From Mycolicibacterium sphagni (GTDB lineage: Bacteria; Actinomycetota; Actinomycetes; Mycobacteriales; Mycobacteriaceae): DNA of 64,000 nucleotides. The stretch is taken from positions 1-64,000 of the forward strand of contig NZ_NOZR01000025.1 in NCBI RefSeq assembly GCF_002250655.1, in the 5' to 3' direction. How positions within the stretch are numbered: position 1 is the first letter of the stretch; each line of letters opens with the position of its first letter. Under the pieces are notes generated by a model. It worked only from the letters and a program-made list of their open reading frames with translations. It ran no database searches and had not been told where the DNA came from. This document shows positions 23,872-31,964 of this stretch, in pieces. A program made the translations under genes and the position numbers.

Positions 23872-26499
23872 GTGGAGTGGCCGTTCGTTGCCCGATCGGC
23901 AGAGATCCGTCAGGCGATCGACGCCGTCGAAAACCCCCCATTCAACGGTGTTGTTTTCGTCGGGGACGCCGGTGTCGGCAAGACGGTGCTGGCGCGCCAG
24001 GTGGCCGCGCATCTCGGTGCCCGCGGCAGGCGCACCCACTTCGTCCTGGGTACTCAGACCTCCCGTGCGGTGCCGCTGGCAGCGTTCGCCGGGATCGTGC
24101 AGATCCCCGGTGCGCTGGAACCGATCCGCCTGCTCGCCGCCGCGCACGACGCGCTCGACGGAGTGGACGACCTGCTCCTGGTCGTCGACGATGCGCACCT
24201 GCTCGACCCGCTCTCGGCAATCGTCATTCACCAGCTGGCGGTGCGAGGAGCGGCGACCCTGATCGTCACCATGCGCTCGGACGCCGAGGTGAGCGACGCC
24301 ATCACTGCGCTGTGGAAGGACCAGTATCTTCGCCGCGTCGAAGTGGGCGCGTTCTCCCACGCCGACACCGGCCGATTGATCACCGAAGCGCTGGGGGGTC
24401 CTGTCGCCGGCACCGTGGTCGACCAGCTTCACGAGCTGTCGGCCGGCAGTCCGCTTTTGTTGCGTGGCTTGCTCGACACCGCCATCGACGACGGCGCGCT
24501 CACCGACGACACCGGCCGGTGGCGGCTGACTCATTTGCCGCGCCTGGGTGCCGATATCGAACAACTGCTTGAGGCGCGGGTGCGTGGGCTGCCGCCGAAC
24601 GAGCGCGATGTACTCGAAATCGTCGCAGCCGCAGAGGTTCTGGACTGGAACACACTGCTATCGATGTGCGATGTCGATGCGATCAGCGAGGCTGAACGGC
24701 ACGCCGTGATCCACGTGATCAGCGACCCGCACCGGGTGCGTGTCCAGGTCGCCCACCCGGTGCTGGCCGACGTGGTCCGCAAGAGCTGCGGTGTGGCTCG
24801 ACTGCGCCAGATCAACACGTCTCTCGCGCAGAGGTTTTGGTCCCTGGCGGGCGATACGGGCCAGGGCTCGGCGAAAGATCCCCGGCTGGTCATCGAACTC
24901 GCGCGGCTGATGATGAACAGCGATACGACACCCGACGTCGATCTGGTGGTCGACGCGGCCGAGAGCGCGATGACGATGTCCAGCCTGACGCTCGCCGAGC
25001 AATTGGCGCGCTTCGCCTACGACCACGACGGGGGATTGCGCGCCGCGATCGCGCTCGCAGACGCTCTGGGCTGGCAGGGATTCAATGCGGAGGCTGAAGA
25101 ACTGCTGGCGACCTTCGACCCGCGCGACGAGGTCATGCTCGTGCGCTGGGGATGCCTGCGCGCCACGAACCTGTTCTTCGGCCTCGGGCAGCGTGTGATT
25201 GCCGAGGAAGTGCTGGGCACCGTCCGGTCTCGTGTCACTATCCCGGCGTTGCGCAGTTATGCCCTTGCGGTCGAGGCGTCGATCGCCTACTTCGCAGCCG
25301 ATCTCGACACCGCCGACGCCGCGAGTGCGGCCGTTATCGCCGATCCGGACGCGATGCCGATGGCAGTACTGTGGGCGGCCGTCCCGGCGGCGGCCTCTGC
25401 AAACCTGCGGGGCAGGGCCGAGGGCGTGGTGGCCGCGGCCAGTCGTGGCGCCGACGCGGCGCTTCATTGCGCGTCCGGTCCCCAGCAGTACGCGATTTCG
25501 TTGTCCGAGGCGCTATCTGCGCTCAATCAGGGCGATATCGCCGGCGCGCAGGCGATCGTCGACCGTCAGCAAGCCCTGGCGCACGGCGCCCCGCACGCGG
25601 AAGCCATCGTTGCGGCGATGGCCGGCCGTGTCGAACTCGCAGCCGGCCGTCCGCAATCCGCCTGCGACTGGCTTCAGCGGGCGTTGTCGGCGATGGTGTC
25701 GACGCTGTCCGGCGGATGGGTTCCGCTCGTCGCGACCTGGACCGTTCAGGCCGAGGTGATGCGCGGCGACACTGGTGCGGCGGCGCGGGCACTGAGCATG
25801 GCGGAAGGCGCGTGGGGACCTGCGGTAGAGGTGTTCCGGCCCCTACTCGAGCTGGCCAGGGCTCATCTCAGGGCCGCCACCGGTGACACCGTCGAAGCGC
25901 ACCATGCGATCGAGCGGGCCGCGGAAGCCGCCCGTCGTTCCGGCAACACCACCGGCGAGCTGGAAGCCCTCTACACCGGGCTGCGATTCGGGATGGAACC
26001 CGATCTGGGTCGCTTCAAAGTCCTTGCAGAACAACTGAATACCCCGATCGCGAACCTGGCTGCCCGGCACGCCGAAGCCGTCGCCGCCAACGACGGCGAC
26101 GGTCTGGACAGCGTGGCCGGCGAATGGGAATCCCTCGGGATGGTGGCGCATGCGGCGGACGCATTCGCCGCGGCGGCATCGACGTATCGGCGGGCCGGTG
26201 CGCGCCTGCCTGGCCTTCAGTCCTCGACCCGAGCGCATTGGCTGGTCAGCACGTTCGGGCTGCATACCCCGGCGACCGCGTCGGGCGGGGTGCCGCTGCC
26301 GCTGAGCGATCGGGAACGTGAGATTGCCACACTGGTCGCCAGCGGCCTGTCGAATCCACAAGTCGCCGAACACCTGGTGGTGTCTGTTCGCACCGTGGAA
26401 GGCCACTTGTACCGGGTGTACAAGAAGCTGGGCATCACCGACCGTGAACAGCTGATCCGCCTGATGCGCAAGGCTGATCCCGACGCGCCGAGCGGCTAG
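23872..26499 (+). CDS. Large LuxR-family regulator with AAA ATPase domain (LAL/MalT-like)
   Basis: This protein has about 875 residues. It has an N-terminal AAA ATPase with Walker A GDAGVGKTVLAR and Walker B LLLVVDDAHLLD, a long helical TPR-like middle part, and a C-terminal LuxR helix-turn-helix (LSDREREIATLVASGLSNPQ, then VSVRTVEGHLYRVYKKLGI). Such STAND-type activators bind ligand and ATP, oligomerise and switch on transcription. The GTG at 23872 is preferred to GTG 23827, because AGGGGAAGG (23853-23861) lies ten bases upstream and the family begins near WPFV. It lies 1.6 kb past the biosynthetic cluster and is a possible activator of it, by position only. Confidence 0.88.
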   Translation: MEWPFVARSAEIRQAIDAVENPPFNGVVFVGDAGVGKTVLARQVAAHLGARGRRTHFVLGTQTSRAVPLAAFAGIVQIPGALEPIRLLAAAHDALDGVDDLLLVVDDAHLLDPLSAIVIHQLAVRGAATLIVTMRSDAEVSDAITALWKDQYLRRVEVGAFSHADTGRLITEALGGPVAGTVVDQLHELSAGSPLLLRGLLDTAIDDGALTDDTGRWRLTHLPRLGADIEQLLEARVRGLPPNERDVLEIVAAAEVLDWNTLLSMCDVDAISEAERHAVIHVISDPHRVRVQVAHPVLADVVRKSCGVARLRQINTSLAQRFWSLAGDTGQGSAKDPRLVIELARLMMNSDTTPDVDLVVDAAESAMTMSSLTLAEQLARFAYDHDGGLRAAIALADALGWQGFNAEAEELLATFDPRDEVMLVRWGCLRATNLFFGLGQRVIAEEVLGTVRSRVTIPALRSYALAVEASIAYFAADLDTADAASAAVIADPDAMPMAVLWAAVPAAASANLRGRAEGVVAAASRGADAALHCASGPQQYAISLSEALSALNQGDIAGAQAIVDRQQALAHGAPHAEAIVAAMAGRVELAAGRPQSACDWLQRALSAMVSTLSGGWVPLVATWTVQAEVMRGDTGAAARALSMAEGAWGPAVEVFRPLLELARAHLRAATGDTVEAHHAIERAAEAARRSGNTTGELEALYTGLRFGMEPDLGRFKVLAEQLNTPIANLAARHAEAVAANDGDGLDSVAGEWESLGMVAHAADAFAAAASTYRRAGARLPGLQSSTRAHWLVSTFGLHTPATASGGVPLPLSDREREIATLVASGLSNPQVAEHLVVSVRTVEGHLYRVYKKLGITDREQLIRLMRKADPDAPSG

Positions 26500-26535
26500 T
26501 AGCGGTGGGAGAACTCCGGGTTGCTCACCGGCGCC

Positions 26536-26612
26536 GACGACGGCTCGTCGTCTGGCGATGTGACGGCTTCGGATTCGACGGGGTGGGAGAAGAGGGGTTC
26601 GATGGGGTGGGA
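26536..26612. repeat. Perfect hairpin and short direct repeat between convergent genes
   Basis: GACGACG at 26536-26542, a 3-base loop, then CGTCGTC at 26546-26552 form a 7-bp perfect stem in the gap between the LuxR and STAS genes. There is no U-rich run, as is common for mycobacterial terminators. Next to it, a 15-base unit (TTCGACGGGGTGGGA at 26574, TTCGATGGGGTGGGA at 26598) is repeated with one mismatch. The hairpin may act as a terminator in both directions. The repeat has no assigned role. Confidence 0.4.
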
Positions 26613-26632
26613 CACGGGAGGCTGAGAATCAA

Positions 26633-27013
26633 TCATGCGCAGGCCGATTCGAATTCACCGCTGGTGGAGATCGGCAGTCCGCTGCGTGGCTCGCAGAAGT
26701 CCACCACGCGCGTGACGCTGTGCGCTGGTTGGACCAGCCACGTGACGCCGGCCGTGCGGCAGCGCTCGTCGATGTACTGCAGCGCCGAAAAGCCGGCACA
26801 GTCAAAGAAACTCACCAAAGTCATATCGAGAACCAATCTCTTGCAGTTGCCCGCGCGTCGGAATACATAGTCACTGAATTCGTGCGCTGTCGACATGTCG
26901 ACGTCGCCGACAGCCGTGATTCGAACGTCGGTGGCGCTGAGCCATTCGGTAAGAAGTTGCAACCGGTTTCGAGTTTCGACGCCGAGGTAGGAATCGGAAG
27001 TAAAAGAAGACAT
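26633..27013 (-). CDS. STAS-domain anti-anti-sigma factor with paired cysteines (RsfA-like)
   Basis: This 126-residue protein is a single STAS domain (VRITAVGDVDMSTAHEF, then LVLDMTLVSFFDCAGFSAL). The loop where SpoIIAA-type proteins are phosphorylated normally reads D-S-S-G or similar; here it reads D-C-A-G (Asp71-Cys72), so the canonical phosphoserine is absent. Cysteines lie at 57, 72, 85, 107 and 125. The Cys72-Cys107 spacing is close to the Cys73-Cys109 redox pair reported for M. tuberculosis RsfA. Release of a sigma factor may therefore be controlled by disulfide formation. The ATG at 27013 is preferred to longer frames. No anti-sigma partner gene is adjacent. Confidence 0.82.
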   Translation of the reverse strand: MSSFTSDSYLGVETRNRLQLLTEWLSATDVRITAVGDVDMSTAHEFSDYVFRRAGNCKRLVLDMTLVSFFDCAGFSALQYIDERCRTAGVTWLVQPAHSVTRVVDFCEPRSGLPISTSGEFESACA

Positions 27014-27179
27014 TAAGCGGCTCCAGTGAGCATTAGACAGGTTAAGCAAGTGTGGGTGGGACGCGCCCGAGAGGCTCGCATTGCGGGTGCAAAGCACACC
27101 GCACGCCTGCGACGAATACCGCGGCTGGAAAGTCAACCTTGCCCCAGCCTACACGTAGCGGACCGGTCCGCTCGTTTCG

Positions 27180-27416
27180 TCAGGAGCAGGGGGCGTCGCC
27201 CGGGGTGTAGTAGGTGGAGCCGTCAGGGGAGAAGCAGGGCTCTCGTCCGGCAGCGGCTTGGGCCGCCGCGTCCAGGGGGTCAGCGAAAGTGATGCCGGGA
27301 CCGACTTGAACATTGGGGCCGACGACGTTGGGACCGAACACGTCATCTGCGTGCGCCGACGCAGGGGCTAGGAGCAGAGCCGCGGCCGTCGTACCAGCGG
27401 CGAACAGTGTCTTCAT
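27180..27416 (-). CDS. Tiny secreted protein, hypothetical
   Basis: This 78-residue protein has a textbook signal peptide (MKTLFAAGTTAAALLLAPASAHA, cleavage after residue 23). The mature part is only about 55 residues. It contains a short repeat, FGPNVVGPNVQVGPG, and two cysteines near the C-terminus (EPCFSP, DAPCS). No function is recognised. It is divergent from another small secreted protein 60 bases away and may share its promoter region. Confidence 0.75.
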   Translation of the reverse strand: MKTLFAAGTTAAALLLAPASAHADDVFGPNVVGPNVQVGPGITFADPLDAAAQAAAGREPCFSPDGSTYYTPGDAPCS

Positions 27417-27485
27417 CTGCCTATTTGTAGCCTAAAGTGCGGCTGGATTCGCGCTCATTCGCGTCAATTCAGGTATATGTGGCAC

Positions 27486-27788
27486 ATGGCACTGACGAAG
27501 ATTTCCTTCACCACGGTTTTCCTCACCGGTGCCGCAGCCGCCGCGGTCGCGGCCGCTCCCTTGGCCGCCGCGGACCCCGTGGGCTGCATCAACCCCGACG
27601 GCAGCGTGTGTGGAGCCGCCTCGGCCGGACCAAACGGCGCCTCGGGCAGCATTCCGGGCGGCCCCGGTGGCACGGCCGGTCCGGGTTATGCAAGCGGTGG
27701 TATCCCGAACGGGCCCAGCGGTTCGGCATGGCCCGGCGGGGCCACGGGTTGCCTTCCGTACGTGGGCTGCGCCACTGTCGGTCACTGA
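27486..27788 (+). CDS. Small secreted Gly/Pro-rich protein, hypothetical
   Basis: This 100-residue protein starts with a signal peptide (MALTKISFTTVFLTGAAAAA, then VAAAPLAAA; cleavage near residue 29). The mature part has about 70 residues, rich in Gly, Pro, Ala and Ser (GPGGTAGPGYASGGIPNGP), and has four cysteines, two near each end. The ATG at 27486 is chosen over 27477 because AGG at 27471-27473 is better spaced. The low-complexity mature region looks structural or cell-wall associated. No known domain is seen. Confidence 0.75.
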   Translation: MALTKISFTTVFLTGAAAAAVAAAPLAAADPVGCINPDGSVCGAASAGPNGASGSIPGGPGGTAGPGYASGGIPNGPSGSAWPGGATGCLPYVGCATVGH

Positions 27789-27795
27789 AACCGGG

Positions 27796-28440
27796 CTAGC
27801 CCCAACGGTTTTCGCTGACGAACTCGGCCAGCGGCCGGCCGAACGTCCACTCGTCGATCTCCAGGGCGGGCCGGTCTGGAAAGTCGGGCACCGGACCGAG
27901 GCACAGGACCGCCACCGGCTCGGCGCCCGCCGGCATCTCGAGCAGGTCGCTGAGGCGCTGCGGATCGAAGATCGAAACCCAACCCATGCCGAGGCCCTCG
28001 GCGCGCGCCGCCAGCCACAGATTCTGGATGGCACACGACACCGAGGCCAGATCCATGTGCGGCATGGTGCGCCGGCCGAACACGTGGCCGTCGCGGCCGT
28101 CACCGAGGGCGACCACGAGCAGCTCCGCGCAATCGAGGATGCCCTCGACCTTGAGCGCCAGGAACTCCTCGGCGCGCTCGCCCAGTGCTGACGCGGTTTG
28201 TTGACGCTCCTCGTCGACCAGCGCGTGGATTTTGTGCCGCAGGCCGTCGTCGGTGATGCGCAAGAACCGCCACGGCTGCATCAGCCCGACGCTGGGGGCG
28301 GCGTGCGCGGCCGCCAGCAGGCGAGCCAGCACTTCCTCGGGCACCGTCCCACCCGGGCTGAACCTGCGCATATCCCGGCGTTCGTTGATCACGCGGTAGA
28401 TGGCGCGGCGCTCCTCGGCGGAGAACGCGTGGTCGGTCAC
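27796..28440 (-). CDS. bluB: 5,6-dimethylbenzimidazole synthase BluB / nitroreductase family
   Basis: This 214-residue protein of the nitroreductase fold has the BluB features: INERRDMRRF near the N-terminus for FMN phosphate, HAAPSVGLMQPWRFL, and MDLASVSCAIQNLWLAARAEGLGMGWVS. BluB fragments reduced FMN with oxygen to make the lower ligand of vitamin B12. The length fits BluB (about 210-230). The GTG start at 28440 faces the divergent hydrolase gene. No other cobalamin gene is nearby, as is common for this gene in actinobacteria. Confidence 0.88.
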   Translation of the reverse strand: MTDHAFSAEERRAIYRVINERRDMRRFSPGGTVPEEVLARLLAAAHAAPSVGLMQPWRFLRITDDGLRHKIHALVDEERQQTASALGERAEEFLALKVEGILDCAELLVVALGDGRDGHVFGRRTMPHMDLASVSCAIQNLWLAARAEGLGMGWVSIFDPQRLSDLLEMPAGAEPVAVLCLGPVPDFPDRPALEIDEWTFGRPLAEFVSENRWG

Positions 28441-28566
28441 CGGGTCATCTTAGAGAGCGAAACCAAGCGATAACGATGGGCGCGGTCTACCGGTTCACAC
28501 CGCCCGTGACGACTACTGTGGACAACCCCGGTGTGGCAGCGTCGCTGCGCCGAGCAAGGGGGAACC

Positions 28567-29514
28567 ATGGCCACGGCCCATGCGACCGTTCTCAGCGGTC
28601 TCGCGCTACCGCCCAGCCAAGCCGTCGAGGTCAAGGCGGCCGACGGCACACGGCTGCACACCGAGGTGTTCGGGCGCCCGGACGGCTATCCGATCGTGTT
28701 GGCGCACGGCATCACCTGCGCCATCGGTGTCTGGCACCAGCAGATCAACGACCTGTCCCGCGACTACCGGGTGATTGCCTACGACCACCGCGGACATGGC
28801 CGCAGCGGGCTGCCCCGCCGCTCGGGCTACAGCCTCGGCCACCTGGCCGGTGACCTGGATTCGGTGCTCGCGGCCACCCTGAGGCCGGGGGAGCGGGCCG
28901 TGATCGCCGGCCACTCGATGGGCGGTATCGCGATCAGCGCCTGGTCCGACCGCTACCGGCACCGGGTCGCCCATCGCGCCGACGCCGTCGCCTTGATCAA
29001 CACCACCACCGGTGACCTGCTCGAAGAGATCAAGCTGCTGCGGGTTCCACCGCCGCTGGCAGGTGGCCGGTCGCTGGCCGCGCGCGGGATGATCAGGACG
29101 TTCGGCGGGGCGCCACTGGTGCGCGGCGCGCAGCCCGGCAGCCGCTGGTTCGTCACGATGATGGCCGTCGGCGCCGAGGCCGACCCCGCGGTCGGCGCCC
29201 TCGTCCACGACCTCTTCGCCGCCACCCCGGCCGCCGGCCGCGGAGCCTGGGCGCGGGCGCTCGTCGACGAGATGGGCCCGCGCCACATCGACCTCGCCGG
29301 CCTGACGGTGCCGACGCTGGTCATCGGAAGTACCGAGGACCGGCTGCTGCCGATGTGCCAGGCCCGCAAGATCGCCGCCGCCGCACCCAATCTGGTCGAA
29401 CTGGTGGAGATGCCCGGCGGCCACTGCGCGATCCTGGAGCACCCCGAGGCGGTCAATGGGCGCCTGCGGGCGTTGGTCGAATCGGTGACCGCGCAGGGGC
29501 GGATCAGCTCCTGA
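28567..29514 (+). CDS. hpx: Alpha/beta hydrolase, non-heme haloperoxidase-like
   Basis: This 315-residue alpha/beta-hydrolase-fold protein has the nucleophile elbow AGHSMGG, the oxyanion/loop region LAHGITCAIGVW, DHRGHGRSG, a late acid in IGSTEDRLLP and the catalytic His in PGGHCAILEHP. The order hpx converging on aofH is the one I recall from M. tuberculosis, which supports the symbol. Such proteins are usually esterases or C-C hydrolases; true haloperoxidase activity is doubtful. The ATG at 28567 has AAGGGGGAA just upstream. The last 11 bases overlap the end of aofH on the other strand. Confidence 0.8.
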   Translation: MATAHATVLSGLALPPSQAVEVKAADGTRLHTEVFGRPDGYPIVLAHGITCAIGVWHQQINDLSRDYRVIAYDHRGHGRSGLPRRSGYSLGHLAGDLDSVLAATLRPGERAVIAGHSMGGIAISAWSDRYRHRVAHRADAVALINTTTGDLLEEIKLLRVPPPLAGGRSLAARGMIRTFGGAPLVRGAQPGSRWFVTMMAVGAEADPAVGALVHDLFAATPAAGRGAWARALVDEMGPRHIDLAGLTVPTLVIGSTEDRLLPMCQARKIAAAAPNLVELVEMPGGHCAILEHPEAVNGRLRALVESVTAQGRISS

Positions 29515-30844
29515 GGGTCGCGGCGACTTCGCTTGCCGCGCGCAGCCCGGAGCGCACCGCGCCGTCCAGGAAGCCGGTCCACTCGTCGGCGGTCTCGGTG
29601 CCCGACCAATGCAGCGGCCCGACCGGTTGGCGCAGCAGTGGGCCGAACTGTGTCCACATCCCTGGCGGCACGGCCGCTGTCGGCCCACCGGGTGCGAAAG
29701 TCTCTGCCCCCCAACAATGATCGAGGTATTCGATCGGGTTTTCGGCGTCGGGTCCGAACAATGCCGCGAAGCTGGCAACGGCTTGCTTCCGGCGCTGTTC
29801 GGGGGGCAGCGCATCGAACCCCCGGGAGTCGACGAACCCGAGCAAGATTCCCGGACCGTCGTCACTGGGGCTCACGTCGAAGGTGATGAAGACCGGTCCT
29901 TTGTCGGACAGCGCTTGACCGGACAGTTTCTGATCCCGCCAGAACGGCCGGGGATAGGCGGCATACGCCTTGCTCAGAGCGCCCTGCGGCCACCGTTGGG
30001 CCAGCTGCTGGTAGCCCATCGGCGGCGACGGGGCGATGTCGATGGCCAGTCGGTGCGCCGGCGGGATCGCCAGGATGGCGCGGCGCGCCTCCACGACACC
30101 GCCTGACGACGCGACGGCCACCGCGTCGTCGGACCATTCGATTCGGGAGACCACGGCGCGCAGGTGAACGCGGTCACCGAGCTCGGCGGCCATCTTGTTG
30201 GCGATCTGCTGAGTGCCGCCGGGGAAGTGGTCCTGCTGGGCGCCGCCGACCACGTCGAGCATCCGGTCCAGCCCGCCCGCGGCCTTGACGTAGCGCACCG
30301 CATGCAGCATCGACACCTCGTCGGGCTCGGCGCCCCAGGTCACCCGCGCCATGATGGCCAGTAGGTCCCGCGACGAGGAGCCGGCGCGCACTGAGTGCAA
30401 CCAGCCGTCCAGTGTCATGCCGTCGAGATTCTTGGCGCTGGAGGCCGCCCACGGTTCGGTGATGTCGATAGCCCGGCCGAGCCGTTCGAACTGCCATTGG
30501 ATCCGGCCGATGTCCAACAGCTGGAACAGCGACATCCTCGGAATCGTGCCGCGGTACGTGCGCACCTTGCCACGCCACCGGATCAGGTTGGAGCCCTGGT
30601 TGTAGGTCGGGGAGGTGGGGCAGTCCAGTTCCTTGGCCAGCGCAATCACCGCATCCTGGGTGGGGCCGACGAAGGTGCCGCCGAGGTCTACTGGGATACC
30701 GGCCAGCGTCGCGGTGCTCGACCGCCCGCCGACTCGGTCGCGGCCCTCCAGCACCACGACATCGAACCCGTCCTTGACCAGCTCACGGGCGGCTACCAGG
30801 CCTGCGAAGCCGGCGCCGATGACCACAACGTCATAACCCACCAC
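29504..30844 (-). CDS. aofH: Flavin-containing monoamine oxidase AofH
   Basis: This 446-residue protein matches M. tuberculosis AofH (Rv3170, 448 residues) closely. It has the FAD Rossmann motif VVIGAGFAGLVAARELV, then GRDRVGGRS, and a C-terminal FAD region HWSGTETADEWTGFLDGAVRSG. It should oxidise amines to aldehydes or imines with release of hydrogen peroxide. GTG at 30844 (or the next GTG) is chosen to match the family length, with AGGAAAGG upstream; a TTG at 30874 is the longer alternative. It is the last gene of a four-gene minus-strand operon starting at 34288. Confidence 0.9.
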   Translation of the reverse strand: MVGYDVVVIGAGFAGLVAARELVKDGFDVVVLEGRDRVGGRSSTATLAGIPVDLGGTFVGPTQDAVIALAKELDCPTSPTYNQGSNLIRWRGKVRTYRGTIPRMSLFQLLDIGRIQWQFERLGRAIDITEPWAASSAKNLDGMTLDGWLHSVRAGSSSRDLLAIMARVTWGAEPDEVSMLHAVRYVKAAGGLDRMLDVVGGAQQDHFPGGTQQIANKMAAELGDRVHLRAVVSRIEWSDDAVAVASSGGVVEARRAILAIPPAHRLAIDIAPSPPMGYQQLAQRWPQGALSKAYAAYPRPFWRDQKLSGQALSDKGPVFITFDVSPSDDGPGILLGFVDSRGFDALPPEQRRKQAVASFAALFGPDAENPIEYLDHCWGAETFAPGGPTAAVPPGMWTQFGPLLRQPVGPLHWSGTETADEWTGFLDGAVRSGLRAASEVAATLRS

Positions 30845-30936
30845 CCCACCAGTGTTGCCTTTCCTTACGCCCAAACCAACAAACGGGCGCGAAAGCGTGA
30901 GTAGAACCCGTCAATACGTCGATCTCGGCGCAGGTC

Positions 30937-31917
30937 TCAGCGGGCCAGCTCGTCGACGATCTCGGCCAAGGTATCGATGGCGATGGGGCCCGGCTGGTAG
31001 AGGCAGACGGTGTCGCCGACGCCGTCGACGCGGTCACGGATGTGCGCCGCGATCTGCTTGGGCGTGCCGCACGCCGCGATGGTGTGCAGCACCTCGTCGG
31101 TGATCAGACCGGCCATCTGCAGCCATTTGCCTTGTTTGGACATCGAATTCAGCTCGGGCTGCAGATCGCCCCACCCGTGGATATCCAGGACCGGACGGTA
31201 GGCCGGGGTGGACCCGTAGAACGCCAGCAGCCGTCGCGTCGCGTCGTGATCCTCGCCGGCTGACAGGATGATCTCGGGAACCACCGCGAACGACGACTCC
31301 TCTCGCCCCGCGGCTGTCAGACCGTGGCGCACTGCCGGCATCGTCGACTCGCGTAGGAACTTCGCCGAACCGAACGGCATCACCAGCAGCCCGTCAGCCA
31401 CCTCCGCGGTCGCGCGGGTCAGCCGTGGACCGAGCGCGCCCACGTAAATTGGCGGCGGCCCAAAAGGATTCGGTCCGGGATTGAACATCGGCGTCATCAG
31501 GGTGTGCCGGTAGTAGTCGCCGCGGAAGTCCAGGCGTTCGCCGGTCTCCCAGGTGTTGAAGATCGCCCGCAGTGCACGCACGAGCTCGCTCATCCGCGCC
31601 ACCGGCTTGTCGAACGCCGCACCGTAGTGCTTCTCGATCTGGGCCCGCACCTGGGTGCCCAGCCCCAGGATGAACCGACCATCCGCGAGCAGCTGATGAT
31701 CGTAGGCCTGGTGAGCCAACTGGATTGGATTGCGGGGGAACGCAATTGCCACATTGGTCATCAGGTCCAACCCGCCGACACCGGAGGCCAGCGTCAGTGG
31801 GGCGAACACATCGTGCGGGCCTTCGAATGTGAAGACGCCGCTGGCGCCGGCCTCGCGCAGCGCACGCGCGCGGTCGACCGCATCGGTTGGCCCGTACAGG
31901 GCGGTCATGACTTTCAC
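30937..31917 (-). CDS. LLM-class F420-dependent oxidoreductase
   Basis: This 326-residue protein has the luciferase-like TIM-barrel pattern: NVAIAFPRNPIQLAHQAYD, then DGRFILGLGTQVRAQIEKHYG, then PPPIYVGALGPRLTRATAEVADG. This is typical of mycobacterial TIGR03617-like F420-dependent oxidoreductases. The GTG start at 31917 is in the operon with the phosphotransferase and the Rv3169-like gene. My memory of the M. tuberculosis locus has no LLM gene at this position, so this may be an addition here. The substrate is unknown. Confidence 0.85.
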   Translation of the reverse strand: MKVMTALYGPTDAVDRARALREAGASGVFTFEGPHDVFAPLTLASGVGGLDLMTNVAIAFPRNPIQLAHQAYDHQLLADGRFILGLGTQVRAQIEKHYGAAFDKPVARMSELVRALRAIFNTWETGERLDFRGDYYRHTLMTPMFNPGPNPFGPPPIYVGALGPRLTRATAEVADGLLVMPFGSAKFLRESTMPAVRHGLTAAGREESSFAVVPEIILSAGEDHDATRRLLAFYGSTPAYRPVLDIHGWGDLQPELNSMSKQGKWLQMAGLITDEVLHTIAACGTPKQIAAHIRDRVDGVGDTVCLYQPGPIAIDTLAEIVDELAR

Positions 31918-31964
31918 GGCGTGCTCACCTAGCGATCGAAATCGACGTAATGGCGGGACGGGTC

